Positions 43,735-51,964 of a DNA stretch of 64,000 bases are shown piece by piece. The notes beneath the pieces were generated by a model. The model worked only from the letters and a program-made list of their open reading frames with translations, was not told the origin of the DNA and did not search any database. Every line of letters begins with the position of its first letter. The stretch's first letter is position 1. A program made the translations under genes and the position numbers. The DNA is from Butyricicoccus_A sp945486175 (GTDB lineage Bacteria > Bacillota > Clostridia > Oscillospirales > Butyricicoccaceae): assembly GCA_945829445.1 (NCBI GenBank), contig CALZUY010000004.1, positions 1-64,000 of the forward strand, read 5' to 3'.

Positions 43735-44073
43735 TGTCCTTCGCCTCCTTTGCACATCCAGCATAAAACGAATCGAGTGATTCGCCGTGGCAAAGTCAGG
43801 CATAGATTGGCTCCGTTACAGGCAAAAATGGGCATAAAAATACCATTGTCACCTGTAATGCAACCTACGCTACACCTGCTCTGCAATGATGTAGTGCAGT
43901 TTTCAAACCGGACAATGGCGACCTATAATTGTTGGCGCAGCAAAGCGCCGTCAGAACACAGACGATATGCGGCTGCACAACTTCTGACAGTATAGGAATC
44001 CCATGCCCGAACTTCGACTACAACTACTACCGTCCATGATCTCACCTCACAAAAATGAATTTGCTGATTTCGT
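43735..44073 (-). promoter_or_regulatory. Long mgtE leader with possible regulatory RNA
   Basis: The predicted mgtE transcript start near 44073 gives a leader of about 340 nt. It contains a short reading frame (43951-44037), the hairpin GGCGC/GCGCC right after its stop, and a long hairpin closed by TTACAGG/CCTGTAA (about 43817-43858). The M-box core could not be recognised. A translation- or Mg2+-dependent control is inferred. Confidence 0.5.
43951..44037 (-). CDS. Putative leader peptide of mgtE (28 residues)
   Basis: ATG at 44037 preceded by GAGGTGAGATC, then 28 codons starting MDGSSCSRSSGMGFLYCQ and ending in TGA (43951-43953). The stop lies at the foot of a GC hairpin. It is the first good translation start on the mgtE leader. 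Ser/Cys-rich; function unknown, possibly an attenuating leader peptide as in Mg2+ transporter leaders of other bacteria. Confidence 0.45.
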   Translation of the reverse strand: MDGSSCSRSSGMGFLYCQKLCSRISSVF

Positions 44074-44079
44074 GTGTTC

Positions 44080-44108
44080 ATTATATCAAATACCATCCTG
44101 AGATTCAA
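44080..44108 (-). promoter_or_regulatory. Promoter of mgtE
   Basis: TTGAAT (44103-44108) and TATAAT (44080-44085) with a 17-bp spacer on the minus strand. Confidence 0.75.
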
Positions 44109-44282
44109 GCAAAATTGTGCCTGCTATGAACAAGCCGGCTGTGCTCGCAACAGCCGGTCTTATCTTAATCATTCAAAATATGACCCATCTTCTGCTTGTA
44201 TCACAATCATCTCTGGTTTAAAAAATCTTGATAATGCATACCGCACTCCGTTTCCGCAGACACTGTCCCAGAGGTGATTGCT

Positions 44283-44468
44283 ATGAAACTGGAACTTCCC
44301 CTCGGCTTCGGGATGGCACTGGCGCAGAATGAAGCCGCTATGAAAAAATTTGAATCGCTGACGGAATCTGAAAAACAGGCAGTTCTTCAGAAAACACACA
44401 GCGTCCGCTCCAAACATGAAATGCAGCAGCTGGTTTCCAGCCTTGATGCACAAAGTACAGTCGAATAG
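44283..44468 (+). CDS. Small conserved clostridial protein, unknown function
   Basis: 61 residues, ATG 6 bp after GAGGTG. The sequence starts MKLELPLGFGMALAQNEAAMKKFESL and ends in a helix (KHEMQQLVSSL). It reads as a compact helical protein without membrane segment or signal. I recognise the PxGFGMALAQN start as a recurring pattern in clostridial small proteins but know no function. It is first of three short same-strand genes. Confidence 0.65.
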   Translation: MKLELPLGFGMALAQNEAAMKKFESLTESEKQAVLQKTHSVRSKHEMQQLVSSLDAQSTVE

Positions 44469-44507
44469 GATGCTGTTCCCGCGGCATACTATTTTCGGGG
44501 TGATGAT

Positions 44508-44678
44508 ATGGCAAAGAAAGCCGACAGGCCGGATCGGACAGAGGATCTGCGCCTCAATCCGGAGCAGCGCCTGTGTGCCAAATTTGACGCAGTCAGCATA
44601 GCCAATTTCCCTGTCGCATCGAGAGATGTGATGGGTGTGCGTGTGCTGGACAACTGTGCAGAGGAGCATATCATGTAG
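44508..44678 (+). CDS. Small hypothetical protein (56 residues)
   Basis: ATG at 44508 with GGGGTGAT upstream; begins MAKKADRPDRTEDLRLNPEQ, ends at TAG 44676-44678. The N-terminal half is charged; the C-terminal half (VSIANFPVASRDVMGVRVLDNC) is more hydrophobic. No known domain seen. It sits between two other short genes in the same direction, 39 and 86 bp away. Confidence 0.5.
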   Translation: MAKKADRPDRTEDLRLNPEQRLCAKFDAVSIANFPVASRDVMGVRVLDNCAEEHIM

Positions 44679-44764
44679 CTCCCGCCGCCATATGGCGGCT
44701 ACATACTTCTTTTGTGACATGGCGGCCTGCTCTGACATACTCTGGTATATGGGAGGTCGATAAT

Positions 44765-44983
44765 ATGACGACCATGATCGCAACTGTGCTGGAGGTCCGT
44801 CCGGATAATTTACTGGTTCGTGACCGCCGAACATCGCAGGAAGTCCTCGTTCACACATCGTTTGCGCGCAGATTCCGCCTTGGCGATGTTGTGCATATTC
44901 TGTTCAGCGGTGCAATGACCATGAGCATTCCGCCGCAGATCACTGCAATCCGCATTTTCAGGATCGGCACCTACCGGTGCTGA
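44765..44983 (+). CDS. Small OB-fold-like protein (72 residues)
   Basis: The ATG follows GGGAGG. The sequence MIATVLEVRPDNLLVRDRRT...VLVHTSFARRFRLGDVVHILFSGAMTMSIPPQITA reads as an all-beta small OB fold like DUF3221/YobA proteins, which carry one or more such units in Firmicutes. No signal peptide is seen. A strong terminator follows at 44998-45028. Function unknown. Confidence 0.65.
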   Translation: MTTMIATVLEVRPDNLLVRDRRTSQEVLVHTSFARRFRLGDVVHILFSGAMTMSIPPQITAIRIFRIGTYRC

Positions 44984-44997
44984 CCACAGTGAACATC

Positions 44998-45028
44998 AGC
45001 CCGGCAGCCGGATGGCCGCCGGGCTTTC
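44998..45028 (+). terminator. Intrinsic terminator
   Basis: Stem AGCCCGGC (44998-45005) with GCCGGGCT (45018-45025) and a short U-run, closing the small-protein block. Confidence 0.8.
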
Positions 45029-45047
45029 TGTATGGGCATTTGCCAAT

Positions 45048-45076
45048 TTGATTTGCCAAATGCGCCCTGATATGAT
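45048..45076 (+). promoter_or_regulatory. Promoter of trmK-nif3-rqcH
   Basis: TTGATT (45048-45053) and TATGAT (45071-45076), 17 bp apart. The ~115-nt leader to trmK contains a hairpin GGCTCTTC/GAAGAGCC at about 45099-45121. Confidence 0.65.
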
Positions 45077-45197
45077 AGAATTACTCTGTTATATTGGGGC
45101 TCTTCCGTTAGAGAAGAGCCTCATAATATCTATAACATGTTTTCCATTTCATATGGATTGAAAAAACATTGAGATTTCTTGTGCAGGGAGGAATACT

Positions 45198-45905
45198 ATG
45201 CAGGACAATCGAATGCATCTGACACCGCGCCTGCGCACGATTATGCAACAGGTGCCGCAGGGCGCACGGCTCGCCGATATTGGCACGGATCATGCGCTCA
45301 TCCCGGCGGCATTGCTGCGCAGAAAGCGCATTGCTTCTGCGATTGCATCGGATATCCGTACTGGCCCGCTGGAGAGTGCGGCACGCACAGCCGAACAGTT
45401 TGGCTTTGAGAGCGAAATTTCACTGCGGCTCGGCGCGGGACTGTGTACGGTCAAACCGGAAGAAGCCGATACCATTGTCATTGCCGGCATGGGCGGTGAG
45501 ACCATCGCGCAGATTCTGGAAGATGATCCATGGGCGCTGGATGGCGACCACCTGCTGTTATTGCAGGCAATGACAGCGCAGGCACAGCTGCGGCAGTACC
45601 TTGCGGCACACGGCGGTATCATACAAAAGGAAACACTGTGCCGCGAAGGCAAACGCATGTATACAGTAATGACTGTGCGCGGCGGCGGAGATTATGTAGA
45701 AAAATCGCTGTCCGACTGCTGTATTTCGGATGCGCTGCTGTGCGATCCGCTTGCGGCGGATTATCTGGCCCGGCTGCTCAGCCGGGAACAGAAAATCTGT
45801 GCCTCGCTCGAAGCGGCACAGCATCAGAAGCCGGACGAGCTTGCACTGCACCGCGGCAATGTCCGTGTGCTGTCCGACGCATTGAATGAACTGGAAAAGG
45901 AGTGA
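45198..45905 (+). CDS. trmK: tRNA (adenine-22-N1)-methyltransferase TrmK
   Basis: A 235-residue SAM-dependent methyltransferase. Motif I is GARLADIGTDHALIPAALL, with the TrmK-specific VIAGMGGETIAQIL and LLLQAMTAQAQLRQYL. It methylates A22 of tRNAs in Gram-positives. GGGAGG precedes the ATG by 7 bp. The pairing trmK-nif3 is the usual order in Firmicutes; here the genes are 5 bp apart. Confidence 0.94.
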   Translation: MQDNRMHLTPRLRTIMQQVPQGARLADIGTDHALIPAALLRRKRIASAIASDIRTGPLESAARTAEQFGFESEISLRLGAGLCTVKPEEADTIVIAGMGGETIAQILEDDPWALDGDHLLLLQAMTAQAQLRQYLAAHGGIIQKETLCREGKRMYTVMTVRGGGDYVEKSLSDCCISDALLCDPLAADYLARLLSREQKICASLEAAQHQKPDELALHRGNVRVLSDALNELEKE

Positions 45906-45910
45906 CAGAC

Positions 45911-46687
45911 ATGATTCAGGTAAAACAGGTATTGCAGTGTCTGGAACAGGCGGCACCGTATGAACTGGCGGAGAGCTGGGACAACGTCGGCCTGCTGGTT
46001 GGTGACCCGGAGGCCGAGGTGGAAGGCGTGCTGTGCGCGCTGGATATCACCGAAGCAGTTGTGGAGGAAGCAGCGGAACGCGGCTGCAATCTGATTGTGG
46101 CGCATCATCCGGTCATCTTCACTTCGGTCAGCCGTGTCACAGCGGATACGGTAACAGGAAAAATCCTGATTTCGATGATCCGCAAGGGGATTTCCGGCAT
46201 CTGCATGCATACCAATATGGATTGTGCATCAGCGGGTGTCAATGACCTGCTCGCAGCATCACTTGGCCTGACCGATGTGGAAAATATGGAGGCAGGCGAA
46301 GGCGGAAATCTCGGCCGCGTCGGAAATCTGCCGCGCGCCATGACGCTGGAGGAATTTGCAAAGCATGTCAGGCTGTCACTTGGTGCGGGTGGTGTGCGCG
46401 TTGCAGATGGTGGAAAACCGGTGCGCCGCGTGGCAGTCGGCGGCGGCGCCTGTGGAAAGATGATGGACTTTGCTGTCCGCAAGGGTGCGGATACCTTTGT
46501 CATCGGTGATTGCAGCTATGATATTATGATGAAGGCACATGATATCGGATTGAATTTGATAGATGCAGGTCATTTCCCGACAGAAAATCCGGTTGCCCGC
46601 GGCTTCCGTGACCTGATCGCAGAGCAGTTTCCTGACCTCAATGTGAATGTTTCCGATGTGCACTGCGATTGCATTTCATTTTATTAA
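45911..46687 (+). CDS. Nif3-like dinuclear metal-centre protein (YqfO/DUF34)
   Basis: A 258-residue NIF3/DUF34 protein forming hexamers with two metal ions. Metal ligands: VAHHPVIF and CMHTNMDCA near the N-terminal half, and IDAGHFPTENP with the final His/Glu. Homologues bind Zn/Fe, and DUF34 members are suggested to act in GTP cyclohydrolase or metal metabolism. The ATG at 45911 has AAAGGAG 8 bp upstream. Between trmK and rqcH. Confidence 0.93.
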   Translation: MIQVKQVLQCLEQAAPYELAESWDNVGLLVGDPEAEVEGVLCALDITEAVVEEAAERGCNLIVAHHPVIFTSVSRVTADTVTGKILISMIRKGISGICMHTNMDCASAGVNDLLAASLGLTDVENMEAGEGGNLGRVGNLPRAMTLEEFAKHVRLSLGAGGVRVADGGKPVRRVAVGGGACGKMMDFAVRKGADTFVIGDCSYDIMMKAHDIGLNLIDAGHFPTENPVARGFRDLIAEQFPDLNVNVSDVHCDCISFY

Positions 46688-46705
46688 AGAATAAAGGAGT
46701 TCCCT

Positions 46706-48481
46706 ATGCCATTAGATGCTGTGTGTCTGCTGGCCACTGTACGCGAAATCAGCACGCGCATGGCCGGTGGTCGAATTGATAAAATTTATCAGCCGGAGCG
46801 CGATGAAATCGTGCTGTCTGTCCGGTTAATGCGCGGTGGCGTGAAGCTGCTGCTGTCTGTGGGTGCCGGTGCGCCCCGGATGCATTTTATTGAAACCGGA
46901 CGGGAAAATCCCGCAGCTCCCCCGATGTTCTGCATGCTTCTGCGCAAGCACCTGCAGGGCGCAAAAATTGTCTCTGTCACCTCCCCTGACATGGAACGCA
47001 TGGCAATTATTGAGTGCGACACAGTGGATGAGATGGGTGTGCCGAGCAAAAAATATCTCGCTGTTGAGATGATGGGCAAGTATTCCAATATCATCCTGTA
47101 CGGCGAGGACGGACGGATTCTGGACGCCATCAAGCGTGTCGACGGCGATACCTCCGGCAAACGGCAGGTTTTGCCCGGATTGTTTTACCGCATGCCGCCC
47201 CCGCAGGACAAGGTAAATCTGCTGGAAGTCTCTCAGGCAGGCATTGCGGCTGCAATCAAACATGCGGATGATGACACAGCGGCTGACCGCTGGCTGCTCA
47301 GCCATTTCAAGGGACTGTCTCCCCTGCTCTGCCGTGAGCTGGCATGCCGTGCCTGCGGGGAAACGGCAAAGCCAATGTGTGACCTGACGGATGGTGAACG
47401 CAGCAGTCTTGCGGATGTCCTCGCGGATTTCGTCCAGATGATTGAAGACAACCGTATGAAACCGTATCTGCTGACCCATGCGGAAGATGGCAGTGTTTTC
47501 GATTTCACGGTTATGCCGATCACGCAATACGGCGATCTGATGCACAATCAGCAGGCGGACAGCTTTTCCCAGCTCCTTGCAGAGTTTTACGAGAAAAAGA
47601 GCAGCATGGAGCACATCCGCCGCCGTGCGCAAAATATGACGCATACCATTCAGAATGCGCGTGACCGCATGCGCCGCAAGCTGGCGGCACAGCGGCAGGA
47701 GCTGAGCCGCTCTCAGAACCGCGACAAATACAAGCGCCGCGGTGATCTGATTACCGCGAATCTGTACCAGATTGAACCGGGTGCACGCAAGGTGCGTGTC
47801 ATCGATTATTATGATCCGGCATGCCCGGAGGTGGAACTGGATCTGGATATCCGCCTCTCCCCCCAGCAGAACGCACAAAAGCAGTTCAAGCTGTATACCA
47901 AGGCGAAAAATGCCGAGGAAAAGCTGACCGAACAGATTGCACAGGGCGAACAGGAACTGGCTTATCTGGACAGTGTTCTGGAATCCATTTCAGAAGCGGA
48001 AAATCTCACCGATCTCGCACAGATCAATGAGGAACTTGTGAATACAGGCTATCTTTCCGCCAAGCAGGATAAGAAAAAGCGCCGCCGTGCCAAGCCGGTA
48101 CAGGGCAAGCCATTCCATTATAAGACAAGCGATGGCTTTGATGTGTTTGCAGGTAAGAACAACACACAGAATGATTTGCTGACGCTGAAAACCGCATTTA
48201 AGAGCGACATGTGGTTTCACACGCAGAAAATTCACGGTTCACATGTCATTTTGGTCTGTGACGGGCGTGATCCGACCAATGAAGCGATGACAGAAGCGGC
48301 TGAAATTGCCGCGTGGCATTCGCAGGCACGCGGTTCCGCACAGATTCCTGTGGACTATTCCCAGGTGCGCAACATCAAAAAACCAAACGGTGCCAAGCCC
48401 GGCATGGTCATTTATCATGTCTATCAGACGGCTTTTGTCACGCCGGATGAAAAGAAAATCGAAAAAATGCGTATCGAATGA
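46706..48481 (+). CDS. rqcH: RqcH (NFACT-type ribosome quality control factor)
   Basis: 591 residues with the order NFACT-N domain (MAGGRIDKIYQPERDEIVL), HhH domain, long coiled coil (about residues 290-440), and NFACT-R domain (KPFHYKTSDGFDVFAGKNNTQND, DMWFHTQKIHGSHVIL). RqcH recruits tRNA-Ala to stalled 50S subunits and adds C-terminal Ala tails, marking peptides for degradation. Often annotated as fibronectin-binding protein FbpA. AAAGGAG precedes the ATG. Confidence 0.93.
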   Translation: MPLDAVCLLATVREISTRMAGGRIDKIYQPERDEIVLSVRLMRGGVKLLLSVGAGAPRMHFIETGRENPAAPPMFCMLLRKHLQGAKIVSVTSPDMERMAIIECDTVDEMGVPSKKYLAVEMMGKYSNIILYGEDGRILDAIKRVDGDTSGKRQVLPGLFYRMPPPQDKVNLLEVSQAGIAAAIKHADDDTAADRWLLSHFKGLSPLLCRELACRACGETAKPMCDLTDGERSSLADVLADFVQMIEDNRMKPYLLTHAEDGSVFDFTVMPITQYGDLMHNQQADSFSQLLAEFYEKKSSMEHIRRRAQNMTHTIQNARDRMRRKLAAQRQELSRSQNRDKYKRRGDLITANLYQIEPGARKVRVIDYYDPACPEVELDLDIRLSPQQNAQKQFKLYTKAKNAEEKLTEQIAQGEQELAYLDSVLESISEAENLTDLAQINEELVNTGYLSAKQDKKKRRRAKPVQGKPFHYKTSDGFDVFAGKNNTQNDLLTLKTAFKSDMWFHTQKIHGSHVILVCDGRDPTNEAMTEAAEIAAWHSQARGSAQIPVDYSQVRNIKKPNGAKPGMVIYHVYQTAFVTPDEKKIEKMRIE

Positions 48482-48490
48482 GAAAATATC

Positions 48491-48519
48491 TTGTCGTTTG
48501 TGCCATTCTATGGCATAAT
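48491..48519 (+). promoter_or_regulatory. Promoter of guaA
   Basis: TTGTCG (48491-48496) and CATAAT (48514-48519), 17 bp apart, in the 113-bp gap between rqcH and guaA. No purine-riboswitch core was recognised in the short leader. Confidence 0.6.
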
Positions 48520-48594
48520 TAAAAGAATAAATCTTTTTCAGGCATAATGCGCATGCACATGCCAGTTCACGAAAGAAAAAAGGAGTATATTCGG

Positions 48595-50136
48595 ATGAAC
48601 AATCATCAGTATGTTCTGATTATCGACTTCGGCGGACAGTACAATCAGCTGATTGCCCGCCGTGTGCGCGAAAACAATGTATATTGTGAGGTCAAGCCAT
48701 ATACAACTCCGCTGGAGGAATTAAAGGCGCTGAACCCGATCGGTATTATCTTTACCGGAGGACCGAACAGCGTGTATCTGGAGGAATCTCCCCATATTTC
48801 CAAGGAGATTTTTGAATGGGGTGTTCCGGTTCTTGGTATCTGCTATGGCTGCCAGCTGATGGCATATACACTGGGCGGCGAAGTCACACCGGCACAGGAT
48901 GATTCTGCCCGTGAATACGGCAAAACCAAGACCTATTACAATACCGACTGCAAGCTGTTCCAGGGCCTGCCGGAAGAGGGCATCTCCTGGATGAGCCACA
49001 GCGATTATATGGCACGTGTACCGGAAGGCTTTGCACTGGTTGCACATTCCGATGCCTGCCCGAACGTTGCAATTGCTGACGAATCGCGCGGCTTCTATGG
49101 CGTACAGTACCATCCGGAGGTCAATCACACCGAGCATGGCCAGGATATGCTGCATAACTTCCTGTACAATGTCTGCGGTGCAGTCGGTGACTGGACAATG
49201 GAGGATTACTGCAAAACCGCAATTGCCGCTGTCCGCGAGCAGGTCGGTGACGGCAAGGTGCTGCTTGGCCTGTCCGGTGGTGTTGATTCCTCTGTTGCAG
49301 CAGCTCTGCTGGCAGAAGCGGTCGGCAACCAGCTGACCTGTGTCTTTGTTGACCACGGTCTGATGCGTAAGAACGAAGGCGATGAAGTTGAAGCTGCCTT
49401 CAAAAAGTGGGATATCAACTTTGTACGCGCGGATGCAGAACAGCGATTCCTCGACAAGCTGGCTGGAGTCACTGAGCCGGAGAAAAAGCGCAAGATTATT
49501 GGCGCAGAATTTATCCGTGTCTTTGAGGAAGAATCCAGCAAGGTCGGCCAGGTGGATTTCCTGGTACAGGGCACGATCTATCCGGATGTCATTGAATCCG
49601 GCAAGGGCGATGCAGCTGTCATCAAGAGCCATCATAATGTCGGCGGCCTGCCGGACGATGTACAGTTCCAGATCATTGAACCGCTCCGCATGCTGTTCAA
49701 GGATGAAGTCCGCCAGCTTGGCCGTGAGCTTGGCCTGCCGGAATATCTTGTCATGCGCCAGCCGTTCCCGGGTCCGGGTCTTGCAATCCGCATCATCGGT
49801 GAAATCACCAAGGAAAAAGCAGATATTCTGCGCGATGCAGACGCTATTTTCCGCGAGGAAATTTCCAATGCCGGCTTGCAGTATTCGATCAACCAGTATT
49901 TTGCTGTACTGACCAACATGCGTTCGGTCGGCGTTATGGGTGATGCGAGAACCTACGACTATACGCTTGCGCTGCGCGGCGTCACGACGACAGACTTCAT
50001 GACTGCCGACTGGGCGAGAATTCCGTACGAGGTTCTGGACAAGGCATCGAGCCGTATTGTCAACGAAGTTGCCGGTATCAACCGTATTGTCTATGATATC
50101 ACTTCCAAGCCGCCCGCAACAATCGAGTGGGAATAA
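48595..50136 (+). CDS. guaA: GMP synthase (glutamine-hydrolysing)
   Basis: A 513-residue enzyme converting XMP to GMP. The N-terminal class I glutaminase has the nucleophile elbow GICYGCQLMAYTLGG and the catalytic His/Glu in QYHPEVNHTE. The ATP-pyrophosphatase domain has the PP-loop LGLSGGVDSSVAAALL. The C-terminal dimerisation domain contains RMLFKDEVRQLGRELGLP and RQPFPGPGLAIRIIGE. ATG 48595 follows AAGGAG by 9 bp. Confidence 0.97.
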   Translation: MNNHQYVLIIDFGGQYNQLIARRVRENNVYCEVKPYTTPLEELKALNPIGIIFTGGPNSVYLEESPHISKEIFEWGVPVLGICYGCQLMAYTLGGEVTPAQDDSAREYGKTKTYYNTDCKLFQGLPEEGISWMSHSDYMARVPEGFALVAHSDACPNVAIADESRGFYGVQYHPEVNHTEHGQDMLHNFLYNVCGAVGDWTMEDYCKTAIAAVREQVGDGKVLLGLSGGVDSSVAAALLAEAVGNQLTCVFVDHGLMRKNEGDEVEAAFKKWDINFVRADAEQRFLDKLAGVTEPEKKRKIIGAEFIRVFEEESSKVGQVDFLVQGTIYPDVIESGKGDAAVIKSHHNVGGLPDDVQFQIIEPLRMLFKDEVRQLGRELGLPEYLVMRQPFPGPGLAIRIIGEITKEKADILRDADAIFREEISNAGLQYSINQYFAVLTNMRSVGVMGDARTYDYTLALRGVTTTDFMTADWARIPYEVLDKASSRIVNEVAGINRIVYDITSKPPATIEWE

Positions 50137-50174
50137 TTTCAAGATTAAATTCATTGATAAATAAGTTATAAAAT

Positions 50175-50230
50175 AACCCTATTTCGTTAGAACTCAGTTG
50201 TTTCAAACGGAATAGGGTTAAATTTTTTTG
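50175..50230 (+). terminator. Intrinsic terminator after guaA
   Basis: Stem AACCCTATTTCGTT/AACGGAATAGGGTT (50175-50188 with 50206-50219) followed by a T-rich tract. Confidence 0.88.
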
Positions 50231-50402
50231 CTACACAAAAACTGGTGCAGCAAAAACGTAGCACTTTTTTGATTTATAACGATATCTATAATCCAACGAT
50301 GAAAGCAATTTATCGTCGTTGAAATAAATTCGTACATTTTTATCCACTTCGACTTTGGACAAAATAATTGTCCAAAACACTGGGTTGCATCACTTCTGCC
50401 CC
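50231..50402. other. Intergenic region without a gene
   Basis: AT-rich spacer between converging units. No supported gene or structure besides the flanking terminators. Confidence 0.4.
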
Positions 50403-50429
50403 AAAAGGGTACGCCATTTCGGCGTACCC
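50403..50429 (-). terminator. Intrinsic terminator
   Basis: Stem GGGTACGCC (50407-50415) with GGCGTACCC (50421-50429) and four U on the minus strand; ends the AraC/URO-D remnant transcript. Confidence 0.75.
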
Positions 50430-50454
50430 TCTGGTTCATGTGACTGAGCTTTAA

Positions 50455-50679
50455 TTATGTTGCATAGAATTCGTCCACCGCCGCAAAGAATGCGTCGATG
50501 TTGTCCCAGCTGGACATCGGCGGGATATCGCAGCCGGAGGAAATGACAAAATTCGGATGGGAGCAGATCTTCTTCATGACATCCAGCGTTGCCCTGCGGA
50601 CAGACTCCGGCGTACCATTGCAGAACTCTCCTGCCGGATCGACATTGCCCATGCAGATGGTATCTGCCGGAACATTGTT
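50455..50679 (-). pseudogene. C-terminal remnant of a uroporphyrinogen-decarboxylase-family protein
   Basis: 75 codons beginning NNVPADTICMGNVDPAGEF and continuing SSGCDIPPMSSWDNIDAFFAAVDEFYA, the C-terminal barrel end of URO-D/MtaA methyltransferases. It starts abruptly 8 bp after the AraC gene stop and has no ribosome-binding site or N-terminus. It is not a fragment of the intact relative at 51965-53275, whose C-terminus differs. A deletion removed most of a second methyltransferase gene. Confidence 0.75.
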
Positions 50680-50687
50680 CTACACGG

Positions 50688-51860
50688 TCATGCGCTCAGA
50701 TTATTCGCACGGTATTTCCCCGGCGGCATGCCAACATATTGCTTGAAGATGCGGGTAAAATAGCTCTGATCGTTTAAACCAACGGCACTGGCAATCTGAG
50801 ACAGCGTCATATTGGTACAATACAGATATGCCTTACTGCGTTCTACCCGAAGGCGGTTGGTATATTCTGTAAACGTATATCCCAACTCGTCCTTCATTAT
50901 ATGGCACAGATAGGACTTTGACACATATACTTTACCTGCCACCTCATCAAGCGTCAGCTTTTCAGACAGATGCTCCTGAATATACGAAGACACTTGTCGG
51001 ATAATATTCTGATGCTTGGCATCGTTGAAATCAAAGACCAGATCAAAGAACCGATGCAGCATATTGCCAAGCCAGACGTCCAGCGCGTCAAAGTCTGTCA
51101 GCTGGTCGATCTCCGCGACGCTGCGGTCACACAGAGACAGCACTGCGTTGACATCCGCGCCGCTGTCCGCTGCCGCGCGGGACATCAGCGTAATCAGTTC
51201 CCGGAACCGGCGTTTCAGTGCCTGCAGATCGTTGCCGCTGGTCATGTACAGCTCCAGCATCAGGATATTCAACGACTGCTGTGCTTCTTTTTTGTTTCCC
51301 GAACGAATCAGCTGCTGAAGACGGCGTTCTTCGTCAATCGGATAGCTGGTCGGCAGGTCATCCGGCTGCGCCACAGCAATCATGGTGCGCAGTGCTTCCT
51401 CGTCGATCGCCACCATCATTTGCCCGCCGGTCAGATATCCGTACATTGCGCGCACGACCTCGCCCAATGACCGGGCTTTTTCCCGTGTAAACAACGGAAT
51501 GTCCTCCGGATTGCCCTGCTCCAGCGACGTGTCCTTCCGTATCTTTCCTGGTTCATCCAGAAGGAACGGCCCGATGATCATACCGTACTCTTCGGCATAT
51601 CCCGCCGGGTGGAGCGACGTTGCAATAAAGTGATAGCCCCGCGGGCAGTGATACCGATACTGTCCGCTCCAGCGCGCTGCTTTCTTACAGCAGGTGCAGT
51701 GCATCTCTGCTGCCGTGCAGCAGCCGTCTTTCAGCCGGCAGCTGCTGCGGAACGGTGCGCGGACAAAACTCTTCTGCTCCAGATACATCAACGCGCAGTG
51801 CACGCCGGTCAGCTGCTGGATATATTCACTGAACTGAACGGTCTGTTCCTGAAATCCCAT
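50688..51860 (-). CDS. AraC-family regulator with PocR sensory domain
   Basis: 390 residues. Residues ~8-170 form a PocR domain (FSEYIQQLTGVHCALMYLEQ, CTCCKKAARWSGQYRYHCPRGYHFIATSL), which binds small ligands in regulators of corrinoid and propanediol pathways. The C-terminal ~100 residues carry the double helix-turn-helix of AraC (LTLDEVAGKVYVSKSYLCHIMK, LSQIASAVGLNDQSYFTRIFKQYVG). ATG 51860 follows GGGAGG by 6 bp. Adjacent to URO-D-type methyltransferases, it probably controls them. Confidence 0.9.
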   Translation of the reverse strand: MGFQEQTVQFSEYIQQLTGVHCALMYLEQKSFVRAPFRSSCRLKDGCCTAAEMHCTCCKKAARWSGQYRYHCPRGYHFIATSLHPAGYAEEYGMIIGPFLLDEPGKIRKDTSLEQGNPEDIPLFTREKARSLGEVVRAMYGYLTGGQMMVAIDEEALRTMIAVAQPDDLPTSYPIDEERRLQQLIRSGNKKEAQQSLNILMLELYMTSGNDLQALKRRFRELITLMSRAAADSGADVNAVLSLCDRSVAEIDQLTDFDALDVWLGNMLHRFFDLVFDFNDAKHQNIIRQVSSYIQEHLSEKLTLDEVAGKVYVSKSYLCHIMKDELGYTFTEYTNRLRVERSKAYLYCTNMTLSQIASAVGLNDQSYFTRIFKQYVGMPPGKYRANNLSA

Positions 51861-51964
51861 CGTCTGCCTCCCATTCTTCCGCACAACACATTTCATTATT
51901 ATGATGTTGCCATCCCTTCGGGCTGGCTGCGTTCCTGCCTGGCCGAAGCGCGAAGACAGTCGAA

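Noticed and set aside
43735..44073. M-box (Mg2+) riboswitch before mgtE
   Set aside because: The conserved M-box core could not be found on the transcribed strand, so only a generic leader is reported.
44169..44858. 229-codon minus-strand frame
   Set aside because: It lies opposite three small plus-strand genes with good start signals, lacks its own and has unusual composition.
48482..48594. Purine riboswitch before guaA
   Set aside because: The leader is too short and lacks the conserved junction sequences.
48721..50154. 477-codon minus-strand frame opposite guaA
   Set aside because: Antisense shadow of guaA without start signal or known domain.
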